Below are positions 38,000 through 47,374 of a DNA stretch of 64,000 bases, in pieces. Both the position numbers and the translations under genes were made by a program. The notes under the pieces are model-generated. The model searched no databases. It was given only the letters and a program-made list of their open reading frames with translations, and was not told where the DNA came from. The stretch is from Lewinellaceae bacterium. Its GTDB lineage: Bacteria > Bacteroidota > Bacteroidia > Chitinophagales > Saprospiraceae. The first letter of the stretch is position 1; every line of letters begins with the position of its first letter. The DNA is taken from contig JADJOD010000002.1 of the NCBI GenBank assembly GCA_016713985.1, positions 62,001 through 126,000 on the forward strand, read 5' to 3'.

Positions 38000-39643
38000 T
38001 TACAACGAAATTCCGCGTTTCCAGGGGATAAAATCGTCCTGCCCCAACCGTACGGCGGCCGGTATTTCTTCGCCGCCGGCCACCCGGATGACGTAATCCA
38101 GGATACGCGCCCCGGCCTGTTCGATGGTTTCCGTACCGGCGATGACGGGCCCCGTGTCGATGTCGATGATGTCGGGCATACGCAAAGCGAGCGACGTGTC
38201 GGTGGAAATTTTAACCACCGGGGCAATGGGGTTGCCGGTAGGGGTACCCAGACCCGTTGTAAACAAAACGATATTTGCACCGGCTGCCACCTCGGCCGTG
38301 GTGCTTTCCACGTCGTTGCCGGGGGTGCATAGCAACGCAAGACCGGGCCGGCTCACCTTTTCCGGATAATCAAGTACTTCAGCCACCGAAGAGGTGCCTC
38401 CTTTTTTGGCCGCTCCGGCGGATTTAATGGCATCGGTAATCAGGCCGTCGCGAATATTTCCGGGGGAAGGGTTCATGTCAAAACCGGAACCAACTTGCTC
38501 AGCCTGAGCATTGTACGAAGCCATCAGGTCAAGGTATTTCGCGGCCAGTTCGCGGGTAATGCACCGGTCGCTCAATTCCTGTTCCACACCGCAGAGTTCG
38601 GGAAATTCGGACAAGATGACCGAAGCGCCGAGCGCCACCAGCAAATCGGAAGTATGGCCGATCGCGGGGTTGGCGCTGATGCCTGAAAATCCGTCGGAGC
38701 CGCCGCATTCCAGTCCGATGCATAATTTGGACAGTGGAGCCGGTTTCCGAACGCAGGTATTGGCTTGTACCAGTCCCGCAAAGGTCTGTCGCAGAGCGGC
38801 TTCCATGAGTTTGCTTTCCGTGCCGTATTGTTGTTGTTCGAAAATAAACAGCGGTTTATCAAACTGCGGGTCGCGGCGGCGAATTTCATCCTGTAAAATT
38901 GAAACCTGGGCGTGTTGGCAGCCAAGGCTCATCACAGTAGCGCCCGCTACATTGGGATGGGTGATGTAACCCGCGAGCAAGCCGCAGAGCGTGTCGGAAT
39001 CGTTGCGGGAACAGCCGCAGCCGCCTTCGTGCAGCAGGAATTTGATGCCGTCTACATTGGGAAACAATCTTTCGCGCGAAACAGGAGTCTCTTCAGACAG
39101 GTCGCCCGGAATGTTTTCGACGTTTTGGCCGGCCAGGAACTGCGTTTTTAGTTGCTGCACAAAGCCGGTGTACCTGGAAGACTGCGCATACCCGAGTTCT
39201 TTCAGCAAGGCCTCTTTCGTGACCTCCAGGTTGCGGTTTTCGCAAAAAACCAGCGGCACGACGATCCAGTAATTGGCCGTGCCCACCGAGCCGTCCGCGC
39301 GGTGATACCCTTGAAAAGTGCGGTTTTGCCAGGCGCGTACGTCCGGCGGCGACCACTGCGAGCGATGTTCGCGTACGACGGCGCCGGAGGTGGCGTGACG
39401 GGTATTTTCCGGTGAAAGCAGTCCGCCCCGGGGCACGTCGCGGGTGGTTTTGCCCACCAGGATGCCGTACATTTTCACTTCGGTACCTGCAGGCAAATCT
39501 TCGAGGGCAAATTTGTGTTTGGCGCCGATATTGTCCTTTAACAGGAAGTTTTTACCCGCAAAATTGACGGTTTCGCCCGAACCGAGGGGTCGGAGCGCCA
39601 CCAATACATTGTCTGACGGATGTATTTGCAAATACTTGTTCAT
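38000..39643 (-). CDS. UxaA-family sugar-acid dehydratase (altronate dehydratase family)
   Basis: A 547-residue member of the UxaA family. The N-terminal SAF domain (residues ~1-95, DNVLVALRPLGSGETV) is followed by the catalytic region with GYHRADGSVGTANYWIVVP, a Cys-rich HEGGCGCSRND, and ALGLECGGSDGFSGISANPA. These enzymes dehydrate altronate, galactarate or related acids with an iron centre. The lactonase and two SDRs behind it point to a deoxy-sugar acid such as L-fuconate rather than altronate (inference). The aceE gene precedes it by 39 bp. Confidence 0.88.
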   Translation of the reverse strand: MNKYLQIHPSDNVLVALRPLGSGETVNFAGKNFLLKDNIGAKHKFALEDLPAGTEVKMYGILVGKTTRDVPRGGLLSPENTRHATSGAVVREHRSQWSPPDVRAWQNRTFQGYHRADGSVGTANYWIVVPLVFCENRNLEVTKEALLKELGYAQSSRYTGFVQQLKTQFLAGQNVENIPGDLSEETPVSRERLFPNVDGIKFLLHEGGCGCSRNDSDTLCGLLAGYITHPNVAGATVMSLGCQHAQVSILQDEIRRRDPQFDKPLFIFEQQQYGTESKLMEAALRQTFAGLVQANTCVRKPAPLSKLCIGLECGGSDGFSGISANPAIGHTSDLLVALGASVILSEFPELCGVEQELSDRCITRELAAKYLDLMASYNAQAEQVGSGFDMNPSPGNIRDGLITDAIKSAGAAKKGGTSSVAEVLDYPEKVSRPGLALLCTPGNDVESTTAEVAAGANIVLFTTGLGTPTGNPIAPVVKISTDTSLALRMPDIIDIDTGPVIAGTETIEQAGARILDYVIRVAGGEEIPAAVRLGQDDFIPWKRGISL

Positions 39644-39682
39644 ATGCCGGCGGTGACGCGGATTATGCAGATTTGCGCGGAT

Positions 39683-42371
39683 TTAGATGTCCATGGGATT
39701 GGGTTTGTCGGCTTCCACGCCGTATTTTTTCATAAAATCCTTCACGGCTTTTTCGTTCACTTTGCCTTGTTTTTGCAAAAGCCGCACGGCTGCAAACGCG
39801 ATGTATTTTGGCGAAATTTCGAAGTAATCGCGCAGGTTTTCGCGGCTTTCGGAAAGACCGAACCCGTCGGTGCCCAATGGGATAAAATCCTGCGGCATCC
39901 AGGGAGCGAGTTGGCCGGCCGTGAGTTTGATCCAGTCGTTGGCGCTGACAAAAACTCCTTCTTCGCCGTTCAATACCTGCTGAATATAGGGTGTTTTTTC
40001 TTTTTCACCCGGGTGAAGCAGGTTCCAGCGGTCGCAGGTAATGGCGTCGCGGTAAAGTTCCGTCCAGGAGGTAGCGCTCCAGATATCGGTGCTCACACCT
40101 TCGTTTTCCAGAATTTCCGCGGCTTTTAATACCTGTTGCATGATGGATCCCGAACCGAAAAGGTGCGCTTTGGCGCCGTCTTTGGCCGGTTTTTTATCCG
40201 ATTTTTTATAACGGTACAAACCGCGTTTGATGCCGTCTTCCACACCTTTCGGCATTTCGGGCATCGGGTAATTTTCGTTGTACAGGGTCAGATAGTAGAT
40301 TTTGCTTTCGTTTTCCACGTACATACGCCGCAGGCCGTCGTGAACGATCACGGCGAGTTCGAACGCAAAAGCCGGGTCATAGGGTACCACCGCCGGAATG
40401 GTTTGTGCGATCAGGATCGAATGACCGTCCTGGTGTTGCAAACCTTCGCCGTTGAGCGTGGTGCGTCCCGCCGTGCCGCCGAGTAAAAAACCTTTGGCCA
40501 TCATATCTGCCGCAGCCCACACCAGGTCGCCTACCCGCTGGAAGCCGAACATCGAATAATAGATATAAAAAGGCACCATCGGCAAACCGTGCAAGGCATA
40601 AGCCGTGCCGGCTGCCGTAAAAGAAGCCGTTGCGCCGTCTTCGTTAATGCCTTCCTGCAACACCTGGCCGGTTTTGGATTCTTTATACTTGATAACGGAA
40701 ATGCCGATTTCGAGCGGGGTATACAATTGTCCTTTCTGGTTCCATATCTGCACGGAATTAAACATCGGTTCCATACCGAAGGTCTGCGCTTCGTCGGGCA
40801 CGATGGGCACGATATACTTTCCAACTTCCTGATTACGAACCAATTGAGTCATCATATCCACCACTGCGGCGGTTGTTGAAAAATCCTTTCCGGCGTTGGC
40901 GGCGCTTCCTTTCAGTTGTTTGTCGAACAGGGCGAGATCGGGTAATTTGAATTGATCATAGGTATCCGAACGTTCGGGCAGGTAGCCGCCCAGGGCCTTG
41001 CGACGTTCGTGCAGATATTTTGTTTCCGGCGCATCCGGACCCGGGTACCAGAATTTGGCGGCTTTGGCTTCGTCGTCGGAGATTGGAATGCCGTAGCGGT
41101 TTTTTGTTTCCACGCGGCTGTCGTCGCTTAGGTCTTTGGTCTGGTGGGCTTTGTTTTTACCCTCGGCGGCCTTGCCCATGCCGTATCCTTTCACCGTTTT
41201 GACAATAATGGCGACGGGTTTGTTCGATTTCACGGCGCGTTCGTAGGCGGCGTATACTTTTTCCGCGTCATGGCCGCCGCGCCGCATTTTGGCGAGTTGT
41301 TCGTCGGAGATATCGGCCAGCAAAGCAGTGATCCGTTCGCTCAGTCCGTCGTCGCCGATCAGCATTTTGCGGGTCAAAGCGCCGTCGTTGGCGGATGCCA
41401 GTTCCTGAAAATTGCCGTCCACTAATCCTTCAAAACGGGTAAGTAATACGCCATCTTCATCTTTGGCCAGCAGCGTATCCCAGTCGCTGCTCCAGATCAC
41501 CTTGATCACCTCCCAACCCGCGCCGAAGAAGTGGCGTTCCACTTCCTGAATGATCTTGCCGTTGCCCCGCACCGGGCCGTCGAGGCGCTGGAGATTGCAG
41601 TGGACCACAAAGATCACGTTATCGAGATTTTCCCGGGAAGCCAGGCCGATGGTGCCGTATATTTCCGGTTCGTCGATTTCGCCGTCGCCGATAAAGTGCC
41701 ACACTTTTCCGCCGTTGAGCGGCTTTAATCCCCTGTTTTCTAAGTACTTGATAAACCGAGCCTGGTAGAGGGCCGTCATGGGTCCGAGCCCCATGCTCAC
41801 CGTGGGGGCTTGCCAGAATTTCGGCATACGCCTGGGGTGCGGATAACTCGACACCCCGCCCAGGGTTTCCCTGCCGGAAGTCGCCGATGGCCTTTTCACT
41901 CAGGCGGCCTTCCCACATGGCGCGGGCATATATTCCCGGCGACGCGTGGCCCTGGAACATAAAAAGATCACCCCCGTAATCTGCCGAGCGTTTGCGCAGA
42001 AAATGGTGGAACAACACCTCCGTCATCGTCGCCGAAGCCGCGTAAGTAGCGATGTGGCCGCCAAGCGCCAGGTCCTTATCCTGGGCCTGTAGCACCATCG
42101 CCTGGGCATTCCAGCGAAGGATGTTTTCAATACGTTGTTCCAGGGCGAGGTCGCCGGGGTAAGCCGGTTGGTCTTCCGGAGCGATGGTATTCAGGTAGGG
42201 GGTGTTCAGCGCAGGGCCGCCGTTGCCCACACCTTTGCGGGCAATGAGGTGGCGGAGGCGCTGGAAAAGCTCTTCTGTGCGGCCTTTGCCCTGACTTTCA
42301 AGGACTTCTTCAATGGCTTCGAGCCATTCTTCCTGTTCGGATTTCCAGTCGTCGAGTTGTATGTCTCCCAT
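39683..42371 (-). pseudogene. aceE: Pyruvate dehydrogenase E1, homodimeric type, one frameshift
   Basis: A thiamine diphosphate enzyme of the AceE type, 895 residues when repaired, start at 42371 (MGDIQLDDW). Conserved stretches include GGHIATYAASATMTEVLF, SYPHPRRMPKFW, TVSMGLGPM, GDGEIDEPEIYG and CNLQRLDGPVRGNGKIIQE. It decarboxylates pyruvate and acylates the lipoyl group of an E2. At 41869-41871 the C3 run has one base too many; removing it changes RQGNPGRGV into RQETLGGVSSYP and restores the frame. The open pieces are 41619-42434 and 39683-41899. No E2 or E3 follows; the E2 at 14.4 kb is a candidate partner. Confidence 0.9.
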
Positions 42372-42477
42372 GGTGTGAGCGGCTATCGTTGTGAGGCCCG
42401 CCTGCGTTCCTCCGGCGGGTAAAGAGGTGGGCAAAAGTAGATGTTTTTGAGAAAAATCTTAAGACAAACCTCCGTAC

Positions 42478-42524
42478 CGGCTGCTTTATCTGCCGGTCGC
42501 GACTCGCGGCAGTTAAAGCAGCCG
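42478..42524 (-). terminator. Hairpin at the end of the CHAD gene
   Basis: Arms 42478-42495 and 42507-42524 (CGGCTGCTTTA.CTGCCG type) pair over 18 bp with one mismatch. The right arm contains the CHAD stop codon (42513-42515). It separates CHAD from aceE on the same strand. Confidence 0.55.
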
Positions 42525-43325
42525 TTCCAGTACAGATCGAACCTCTTGCCAAAGCGCCCGCTCCTGTTTTTTCCAAACACGCAACACGTAAGCGCCTCCG
42601 GTCAGCACATCGGCGTTCCAGGTCTGCGTTTTCAGGTCCTCCGCCAGTTGCGCGCCGGCGGCCTGGAGGTCGTGCCATTGGCCGAAAGGAATATCCAAAA
42701 GGGATACGTCAGCCGGCAAACCCGGCATAGGCCCGGGATCAAAATCGAAGTGTTTTGATACAAATTGCCGGTTCAAATGATATTCTTTCAGGATTTTTCG
42801 AAATTCGTGGCGTTCTGCCGGCCGGGTTTTTCCCAGATGACCAACGATCCTGAGCGCCGATTCCCGGGAAGAATTAAAATAGCCCTCAAGTACTCCGGGG
42901 TTGCAACGTTTAAGGGATGTTTGAAAAAAATCCTTCATTTCCCGCCAGCGGGGAAGCGCATCATGTTGTGCCGTTTCCTGGAAAATATAACGTGCCCGGC
43001 GCAGGCGTTGGTGTGTATACATATGGTACCGGTTTGCAAAAAGGGTGGGCAAACCGGGCGTTTTTTCCAGCAGTTTGACCTGCAGTTGCCAAAAGCGCAC
43101 TTGCCCCGCCTGGTCAAACAGTAATTTAAAAGGTTGATTTACTTTAGAATAGGGGAATTCCGGATCAACATGACGCAGCAGCCGCAGCAGGGCACGGAAT
43201 CGTTTCAGTTCGACACGCAATTCGTGCAAGTCCTTTTGCCTGCATGTCCGCGACAAATCGGGGGCGCCTTTCCGGATGCGGCGGATGTGTTTTCGCAGGG
43301 CGTGCAAAAATGGGTGTGCGGGCAT
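42513..43325 (-). CDS. CHAD-domain protein
   Basis: A 270-residue, mostly helical CHAD protein rich in conserved His, Arg and Lys (ELRVELKRFRALLRLL; HQRLRRARYIF; HEFRKILKEYHLNR). CHAD domains bind inorganic polyphosphate and often sit beside polyphosphate enzymes. No such enzyme is in this window, so its role is inferred from the family only. It starts 57 bp beyond the TIR gene stop on the same strand and ends in a strong hairpin before aceE. Confidence 0.85.
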   Translation of the reverse strand: MPAHPFLHALRKHIRRIRKGAPDLSRTCRQKDLHELRVELKRFRALLRLLRHVDPEFPYSKVNQPFKLLFDQAGQVRFWQLQVKLLEKTPGLPTLFANRYHMYTHQRLRRARYIFQETAQHDALPRWREMKDFFQTSLKRCNPGVLEGYFNSSRESALRIVGHLGKTRPAERHEFRKILKEYHLNRQFVSKHFDFDPGPMPGLPADVSLLDIPFGQWHDLQAAGAQLAEDLKTQTWNADVLTGGAYVLRVWKKQERALWQEVRSVLERLL

Positions 43326-43382
43326 GAACGCAAGTTACAAAAATGGCCAAACAACTGGAACGGATATTGAATTCATCTGAGT

Positions 43383-44240
43383 TTATTCCGCATCCCGCAT
43401 AGGCGCCACTTCCTTCGGCTGCACCATCGGCTGTGTCCTGCGATACTCTTCCTGCCAGGCCGGGTTGGCGTTTTCAATAAAATTCTTTTGTAATTGCGGC
43501 GTGGGTTTGTCGCCCTGAATCCCCTTCGCAAGCGAGAGGAACAGGAAAAAAATGATCATCCAGCCGAGCCATTCCGGCGGGTAAATCGGCGCCGGTGCGC
43601 GGAATTCGAGCAGGGCTTCGTCACCGCCCAGGTATGGCCGGGCGCCGGAAGATGCCGGAAGAGCGGGTGCCGGCGATCCTTCAAGGCGGGTTTGCGCGTA
43701 TTTGGCTTCGTTCAGGTCGCGCTGCATTTCGTTGATCACTTTCGACAATTGCTCGGTGATCTCTAAATAACCTTCTTCTTCGGGTTTTTGCTCTGCCAGC
43801 GATTTTTTGCCGCCGATGGGTTGGAAACGCGCCAGCCGCGAACGTTCTTTCCAGAGCGAGGGTGCAAGAATAACCGGGTAGATACGCGGGCTCAACCAGT
43901 CGCCTTCGATCCGGCGCTCGACCGCCAGGGTAATGTCGTTGTCTATCTTGCTGTCGTTCAGCGACTTGTAACTGGTCATGAACAGGTAGATATGCGCCCG
44001 TTCTTTGCGACGCCGGTCTACTTTTTTATACTCCTCCTGGTAATCGCGCGGGTGAAAAATGGGCAGGACGGATGCGATCAATTCCCAGGGAAGTGGAAGT
44101 GGTTTGGGTGGTTTGGGCGGGTCGTTGTACCAAAGATTGACCTCGTCGCGCATGGGATAAAGCCAGTCGCGCAGTTTTTCCACCGCCTTCCGGTCGTCGG
44201 GCGTGTAGGAAATGTATACGTTCAATTTTACGGGAGTCAT
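43383..44240 (-). CDS. Membrane-anchored TIR-like domain protein
   Basis: A 285-residue protein. Residues ~1-150 look like a TIR fold: LNVYISYTPDDRKAVEKLRDWL, then AHIYLFMTSYKSLNDSKI and a late IYPVILAPSLW. TIR domains cleave NAD or make signalling nucleotides. At the usual catalytic Glu (before the A-V-E-R helix) this protein seems to have Asp (NDITLAVER), so activity is uncertain. A helical stretch and Pro/Ala linker lead to one membrane helix (~224-241, GWMIIFFLFLSLA), then a 44-residue tail. No signal peptide precedes the TIR part. It is divergent from the coiled-coil / PspA-like pair at 44439. Confidence 0.7.
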   Translation of the reverse strand: MTPVKLNVYISYTPDDRKAVEKLRDWLYPMRDEVNLWYNDPPKPPKPLPLPWELIASVLPIFHPRDYQEEYKKVDRRRKERAHIYLFMTSYKSLNDSKIDNDITLAVERRIEGDWLSPRIYPVILAPSLWKERSRLARFQPIGGKKSLAEQKPEEEGYLEITEQLSKVINEMQRDLNEAKYAQTRLEGSPAPALPASSGARPYLGGDEALLEFRAPAPIYPPEWLGWMIIFFLFLSLAKGIQGDKPTPQLQKNFIENANPAWQEEYRRTQPMVQPKEVAPMRDAE

Positions 44241-44322
44241 CGTTCCGCGTTTTTGGTACTACAAATGAAGTAAAAATTTCGGGACCAAACAAGTATTCCG
44301 CACTTTCCGGACACAATTCGGC

Positions 44323-44330
44323 TAAATTTG
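44323..44330 (+). promoter_or_regulatory. Bacteroidota -7 element (TAAATTTG) in the divergent TIR region
   Basis: TAAATTTG matches TAnnTTTG in a 198-bp divergent region. It points to the coiled-coil / PspA-like genes with a ~100-base leader; a weak TTTC (44304) serves as possible -33. Confidence 0.45.
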
Positions 44331-44438
44331 CCACTTCGTCGCATTTTTTGCGCAACATCCCCCGAATTCCTGCTTTTTCGCCCCGACATTTACCCGCTTC
44401 CCGAATCACCGATTTTCAACTTACAACACTCGACAAAA

Positions 44439-44984
44439 ATGGTTACCACCAAATCTCTTTTTGCAACCGACGGACTTGACGAACGCAGTCTCGAATTCTT
44501 AGCCAATGCCGTTGAAAAAAACAACCTTCCCGGCTTCGATTATTTCGAGTTCAAACGCGCGGTCGTCAGCCTGATTCAAATGAAACTCGACGAAGGCACC
44601 GCCCACAAAAGCGCCTTCACCACCGCCGCCACCGTTGGCGTCACCAAAGAAAAACTCGTCGAAACGGCCGCTTATTATAAAAATGTGGTGGAAAAAGAAA
44701 AGGTGCAGTTTGATCAGGCGCTTGAAAATCAGAACACCACCAAAATTACCGCCCGCCAGGAAGAAATCAAACGCCTGCGCGACCAGATCGAACGCCACAA
44801 AGCCGAGATTGTCCGCCTGCAGGATGAAATGGCCGGCTACCTGAACCAAATCGATCAGGCGGAAAATGCCCTCAAACTCGAAGGTGAAAAACTCGAAAAA
44901 ACCAAATCCGCTTTTGAAAAAACACACCAGTCCGTCGTATTACAGATCGACAAGGACATTGAGAATATTCACAAATACCTGTAA
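44439..44984 (+). CDS. Coiled-coil protein, unknown
   Basis: A 181-residue protein from the ATG at 44439. Residues 1-75 are a compact helical part (FATDGLDERSLEFLANAVEK, FDYFEFKRAVVSLIQMKLDE) with no match I can name. Residues ~85-178 are one long heptad coiled coil rich in Lys, Glu and Gln. No membrane helix or signal is seen, so it should be cytoplasmic. Its stop overlaps the start of the PspA-like gene (TAATG), so the two are translationally coupled and probably bind each other. Confidence 0.65.
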   Translation: MVTTKSLFATDGLDERSLEFLANAVEKNNLPGFDYFEFKRAVVSLIQMKLDEGTAHKSAFTTAATVGVTKEKLVETAAYYKNVVEKEKVQFDQALENQNTTKITARQEEIKRLRDQIERHKAEIVRLQDEMAGYLNQIDQAENALKLEGEKLEKTKSAFEKTHQSVVLQIDKDIENIHKYL

Positions 44985-45967
44985 TGGAGCAAAAATCATT
45001 CTGGAAGCGCCCTGAAGGCATCACCGGTTTGTTGTTTTTTGCAGCCCTGCTGATTGGCGGCGGGGTTCTGCTCAATCGTATTTTACCAACACTTATCCTG
45101 CTGGCGCAGAATACGTTATACCTCGCCGGGATGCTGGCTGCCCTGGCGGCGGTTATTTATGTGGTGCTTGATCCAAAAATGCGCGCGCTGGTATGGTATC
45201 TCTACCAATCCCTCATGCGCTGGATCACGGGAATGTTTGTAAAAATCGACCCGATTTCCATCCTGAAATCGTACATCGAGGACCTCGAAGACAACCTGCG
45301 AAAAATGAGCAAACAAATCGGCTCGCTCCGTGGTCAAATGCGCCAACTCAAAGGCACAATGGATGGTAACCAGGCCGAGATCAAAAAAAATATGGCCGTC
45401 GCGGAACAGGCAAAAAAGAAAAACGACGACAAAAACATGTCGCTCGCCGCCCGGAAAGCGGGTCGCCTGCAGGACGCCAACGCTAAATACGAGGTATTGT
45501 ACAAACGAATGGAGGTGCTTTACCGCATCCTGAGTAAAATGTACGAAAACGCAGAAATCGTCCTGGAAGATACCAACGACCAGGTAAAAGTAAAAGAGCA
45601 GGAATACAACGCCATCCATACCGGACACAGCGCCATCCGCTCGGCCATGAGTATCATTAGCGGCAACCCCGACCAACGCGCCCTGTTCGACCAGGCACTC
45701 GAAGCGCTGGCTGAAGACGTCAGCAACAAGGTGGGTGAAATGGAGCGTTTTATGGACACCAGCCGCAACCTGATGAATTCAATTGACCTGCAAAGCGGCG
45801 TTTTTGAAGAAGACGGCCTGCGCCTGCTGGAACAATGGGAAAAAGAAAGTCCATTGCTGGCGCCCTTACCAAAAGGCAAAAAATTGGCCGAAAAACCGCT
45901 CGATATCAACGAAAAACCCAAAGAGATCCTCCGGGAGGAGAACGATTACACCAAATTGTTCGATTGA
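44984..45967 (+). CDS. PspA/IM30-like coiled-coil protein with N-terminal membrane helices
   Basis: A 327-residue protein. Residues 12-62 contain two to three hydrophobic helices. From ~85 to ~270 it forms long amphipathic coiled coils (SYIEDLEDNLRKMSKQIGSL; AARKAGRLQDANAKYEVLYK) with the arrangement of PspA/ESCRT-III-like membrane remodellers, followed by a short Pro/Lys tail. Ordinary PspA has no membrane helices, so this is a variant or a look-alike. It is coupled to the coiled-coil gene before it and divergent from the TIR gene. Confidence 0.6.
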   Translation: MEQKSFWKRPEGITGLLFFAALLIGGGVLLNRILPTLILLAQNTLYLAGMLAALAAVIYVVLDPKMRALVWYLYQSLMRWITGMFVKIDPISILKSYIEDLEDNLRKMSKQIGSLRGQMRQLKGTMDGNQAEIKKNMAVAEQAKKKNDDKNMSLAARKAGRLQDANAKYEVLYKRMEVLYRILSKMYENAEIVLEDTNDQVKVKEQEYNAIHTGHSAIRSAMSIISGNPDQRALFDQALEALAEDVSNKVGEMERFMDTSRNLMNSIDLQSGVFEEDGLRLLEQWEKESPLLAPLPKGKKLAEKPLDINEKPKEILREENDYTKLFD

Positions 45968-46009
45968 TTACCGTAACGCCTACCTCTGGTTGGCAGTACG
46001 TAAAAAGTC

Positions 46010-46573
46010 TTATCCCCCCCAGCGAAAACTGTCGGCTTCCAGACCGGCCAGATCAAGCACCCGATCCACTACCGTTGCGGCGATGGCCTCCAGCCCGACA
46101 GGTTTGGAATAAAACGACGGGCTGGCGGGACAAACGATCCCCCCGGCTTCCGTCACGGCTTTCATGTTATTGATGTGGATCAGACTGAGCGGTGTGTCAC
46201 GGGTGACGAGGATGAGGCGCCGGCGTTCTTTCAGCATAACGTCGGCAGCCCGGGTTACCAGGTCGTTGCTGACACCCGTGGCAATACGGGCCAGGGTGCC
46301 CATCGAACTGGGGCATACGATCATGGTGTCGTACTTAGCCGAGCCGGAAGCAAAAGGAGCATAGAAATCGTTTTTTTCGTAAAAAGAATACGGGTAAACC
46401 GACAAATCGACCGGCCCGATCTCCAGTTCCCAGTTGATGCGGGCATTGTCGGACAACACCACACCCACCGTTTCCAGTTGCCCGCCAAGTTGCAACAATT
46501 TGTCTAACAACACCTTGGCATATATAGAGCCGGAAGAACCGGTAATGGCGACAACGATCTTTTTTTTCCTCAT
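46010..46573 (-). CDS. ubiX: UbiX-family flavin prenyltransferase
   Basis: A 187-residue flavoprotein that joins dimethylallyl phosphate to FMN, making the prenylated flavin cofactor of UbiD decarboxylases. Motifs: TGSSGSIYAKVLLDKL, CPSSMGTLARIATGVSNDLV, RAADVMLKERRRLILVTRDTP and a final VDRVLDLAGL. No ubiD gene is nearby in this window. Its start overlaps the stop of the secreted protein gene before it (ATGA). Confidence 0.93.
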   Translation of the reverse strand: MRKKKIVVAITGSSGSIYAKVLLDKLLQLGGQLETVGVVLSDNARINWELEIGPVDLSVYPYSFYEKNDFYAPFASGSAKYDTMIVCPSSMGTLARIATGVSNDLVTRAADVMLKERRRLILVTRDTPLSLIHINNMKAVTEAGGIVCPASPSFYSKPVGLEAIAATVVDRVLDLAGLEADSFRWGG

Positions 46574-47352
46574 TGGAACAGAATCTCATCCAGAAATAAC
46601 CAGGCAGGTGCGCCGGCGCCCGGGTGTTCTGCCGGCAGTTTGCCGTAGGGTATTATTTTAATTCGAATTCGCCGGGTTTCCACTTGTTTCAAACCCACTT
46701 CCTGGTAAAACCCGTAATCGGCGGGTTGGTTTTTCCAGCCAGGTTCTTTCCGTACGGCCCAATCGCCCAGCAGTTGCCATTTTCCGGTTTTGTCGGGACT
46801 GTACACTTCAATTCGGCGGGGCGGGAATACCCAGGCGCCCGGGTCGGATGCGGTGCTGATCAATACCTGCCGGCATTGCAACGGTTTTGCAAAGGTCATT
46901 TCCACAAGCACCGTATCCCCCCGAAATCCGAGCCAGCGGCCGTCGCGCAGGTCTCGGCTGCCTTTTTGCAGGTCGCAAAGCGCTGCCGGAGCCGCGCGGT
47001 ACGACGAATCCGGCCGGGTGACCAGCCGGACGCTGTCGGCCAGATATTCCGCTTTGATCACTTGAACCGACGCATTTTTACTTGGCACGTAATCCGGGTG
47101 GTCGGAGATGGCTTGTACGGTTGCGGAGGCATTTAAAACAAGCGGCTTTTCATACTGCGGCGAATTCCGGAGTGGCAAACTGCCGTCCGTGCTAAAATGG
47201 ATCGAAGCGTTTTCCAGGTCGAAAGCCATCGTAACCTGCGCTTTTTGAAGAAAAAAAACGCTGTCTGCGTATATTTTCGGGGGCGCCAACCGGTACTCCT
47301 GGCCTTTCAGCAGTAAGGGGAGTGACAAAAAAATAAACAGGAGATGTTTCAT
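46570..47352 (-). CDS. Secreted protein with chitobiase-C-like and galactose-binding-like domains
   Basis: A 260-residue protein from the ATG at 47352 (signal peptide MKHLLFIFLSLPLLLKG). Residues ~25-95 resemble the chitobiase/hexosaminidase C-terminal repeat (FSTDGSLPLRNSPQYEKPL, ATVQAISDHPDYVPS). Residues ~115-260 look like an F5/8-type C (discoidin) beta-sandwich ending in IRIKIIPYGKLPAEHPGAG. Such modules bind sugars or other surfaces. The gene overlaps ubiX at the other end; the pairing has no evident functional logic. Confidence 0.6.
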   Translation of the reverse strand: MKHLLFIFLSLPLLLKGQEYRLAPPKIYADSVFFLQKAQVTMAFDLENASIHFSTDGSLPLRNSPQYEKPLVLNASATVQAISDHPDYVPSKNASVQVIKAEYLADSVRLVTRPDSSYRAAPAALCDLQKGSRDLRDGRWLGFRGDTVLVEMTFAKPLQCRQVLISTASDPGAWVFPPRRIEVYSPDKTGKWQLLGDWAVRKEPGWKNQPADYGFYQEVGLKQVETRRIRIKIIPYGKLPAEHPGAGAPAWLFLDEILFQ

Positions 47353-47374
47353 CGTAAAAAATAGGCCTGACGTT

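Noticed and set aside
38000..39643. True altronate dehydratase of a galacturonate pathway
   Set aside because: No uronate isomerase or altronate oxidoreductase nearby; lactonase and SDR neighbours suit a deoxy-sugar route better, so only the family is given.
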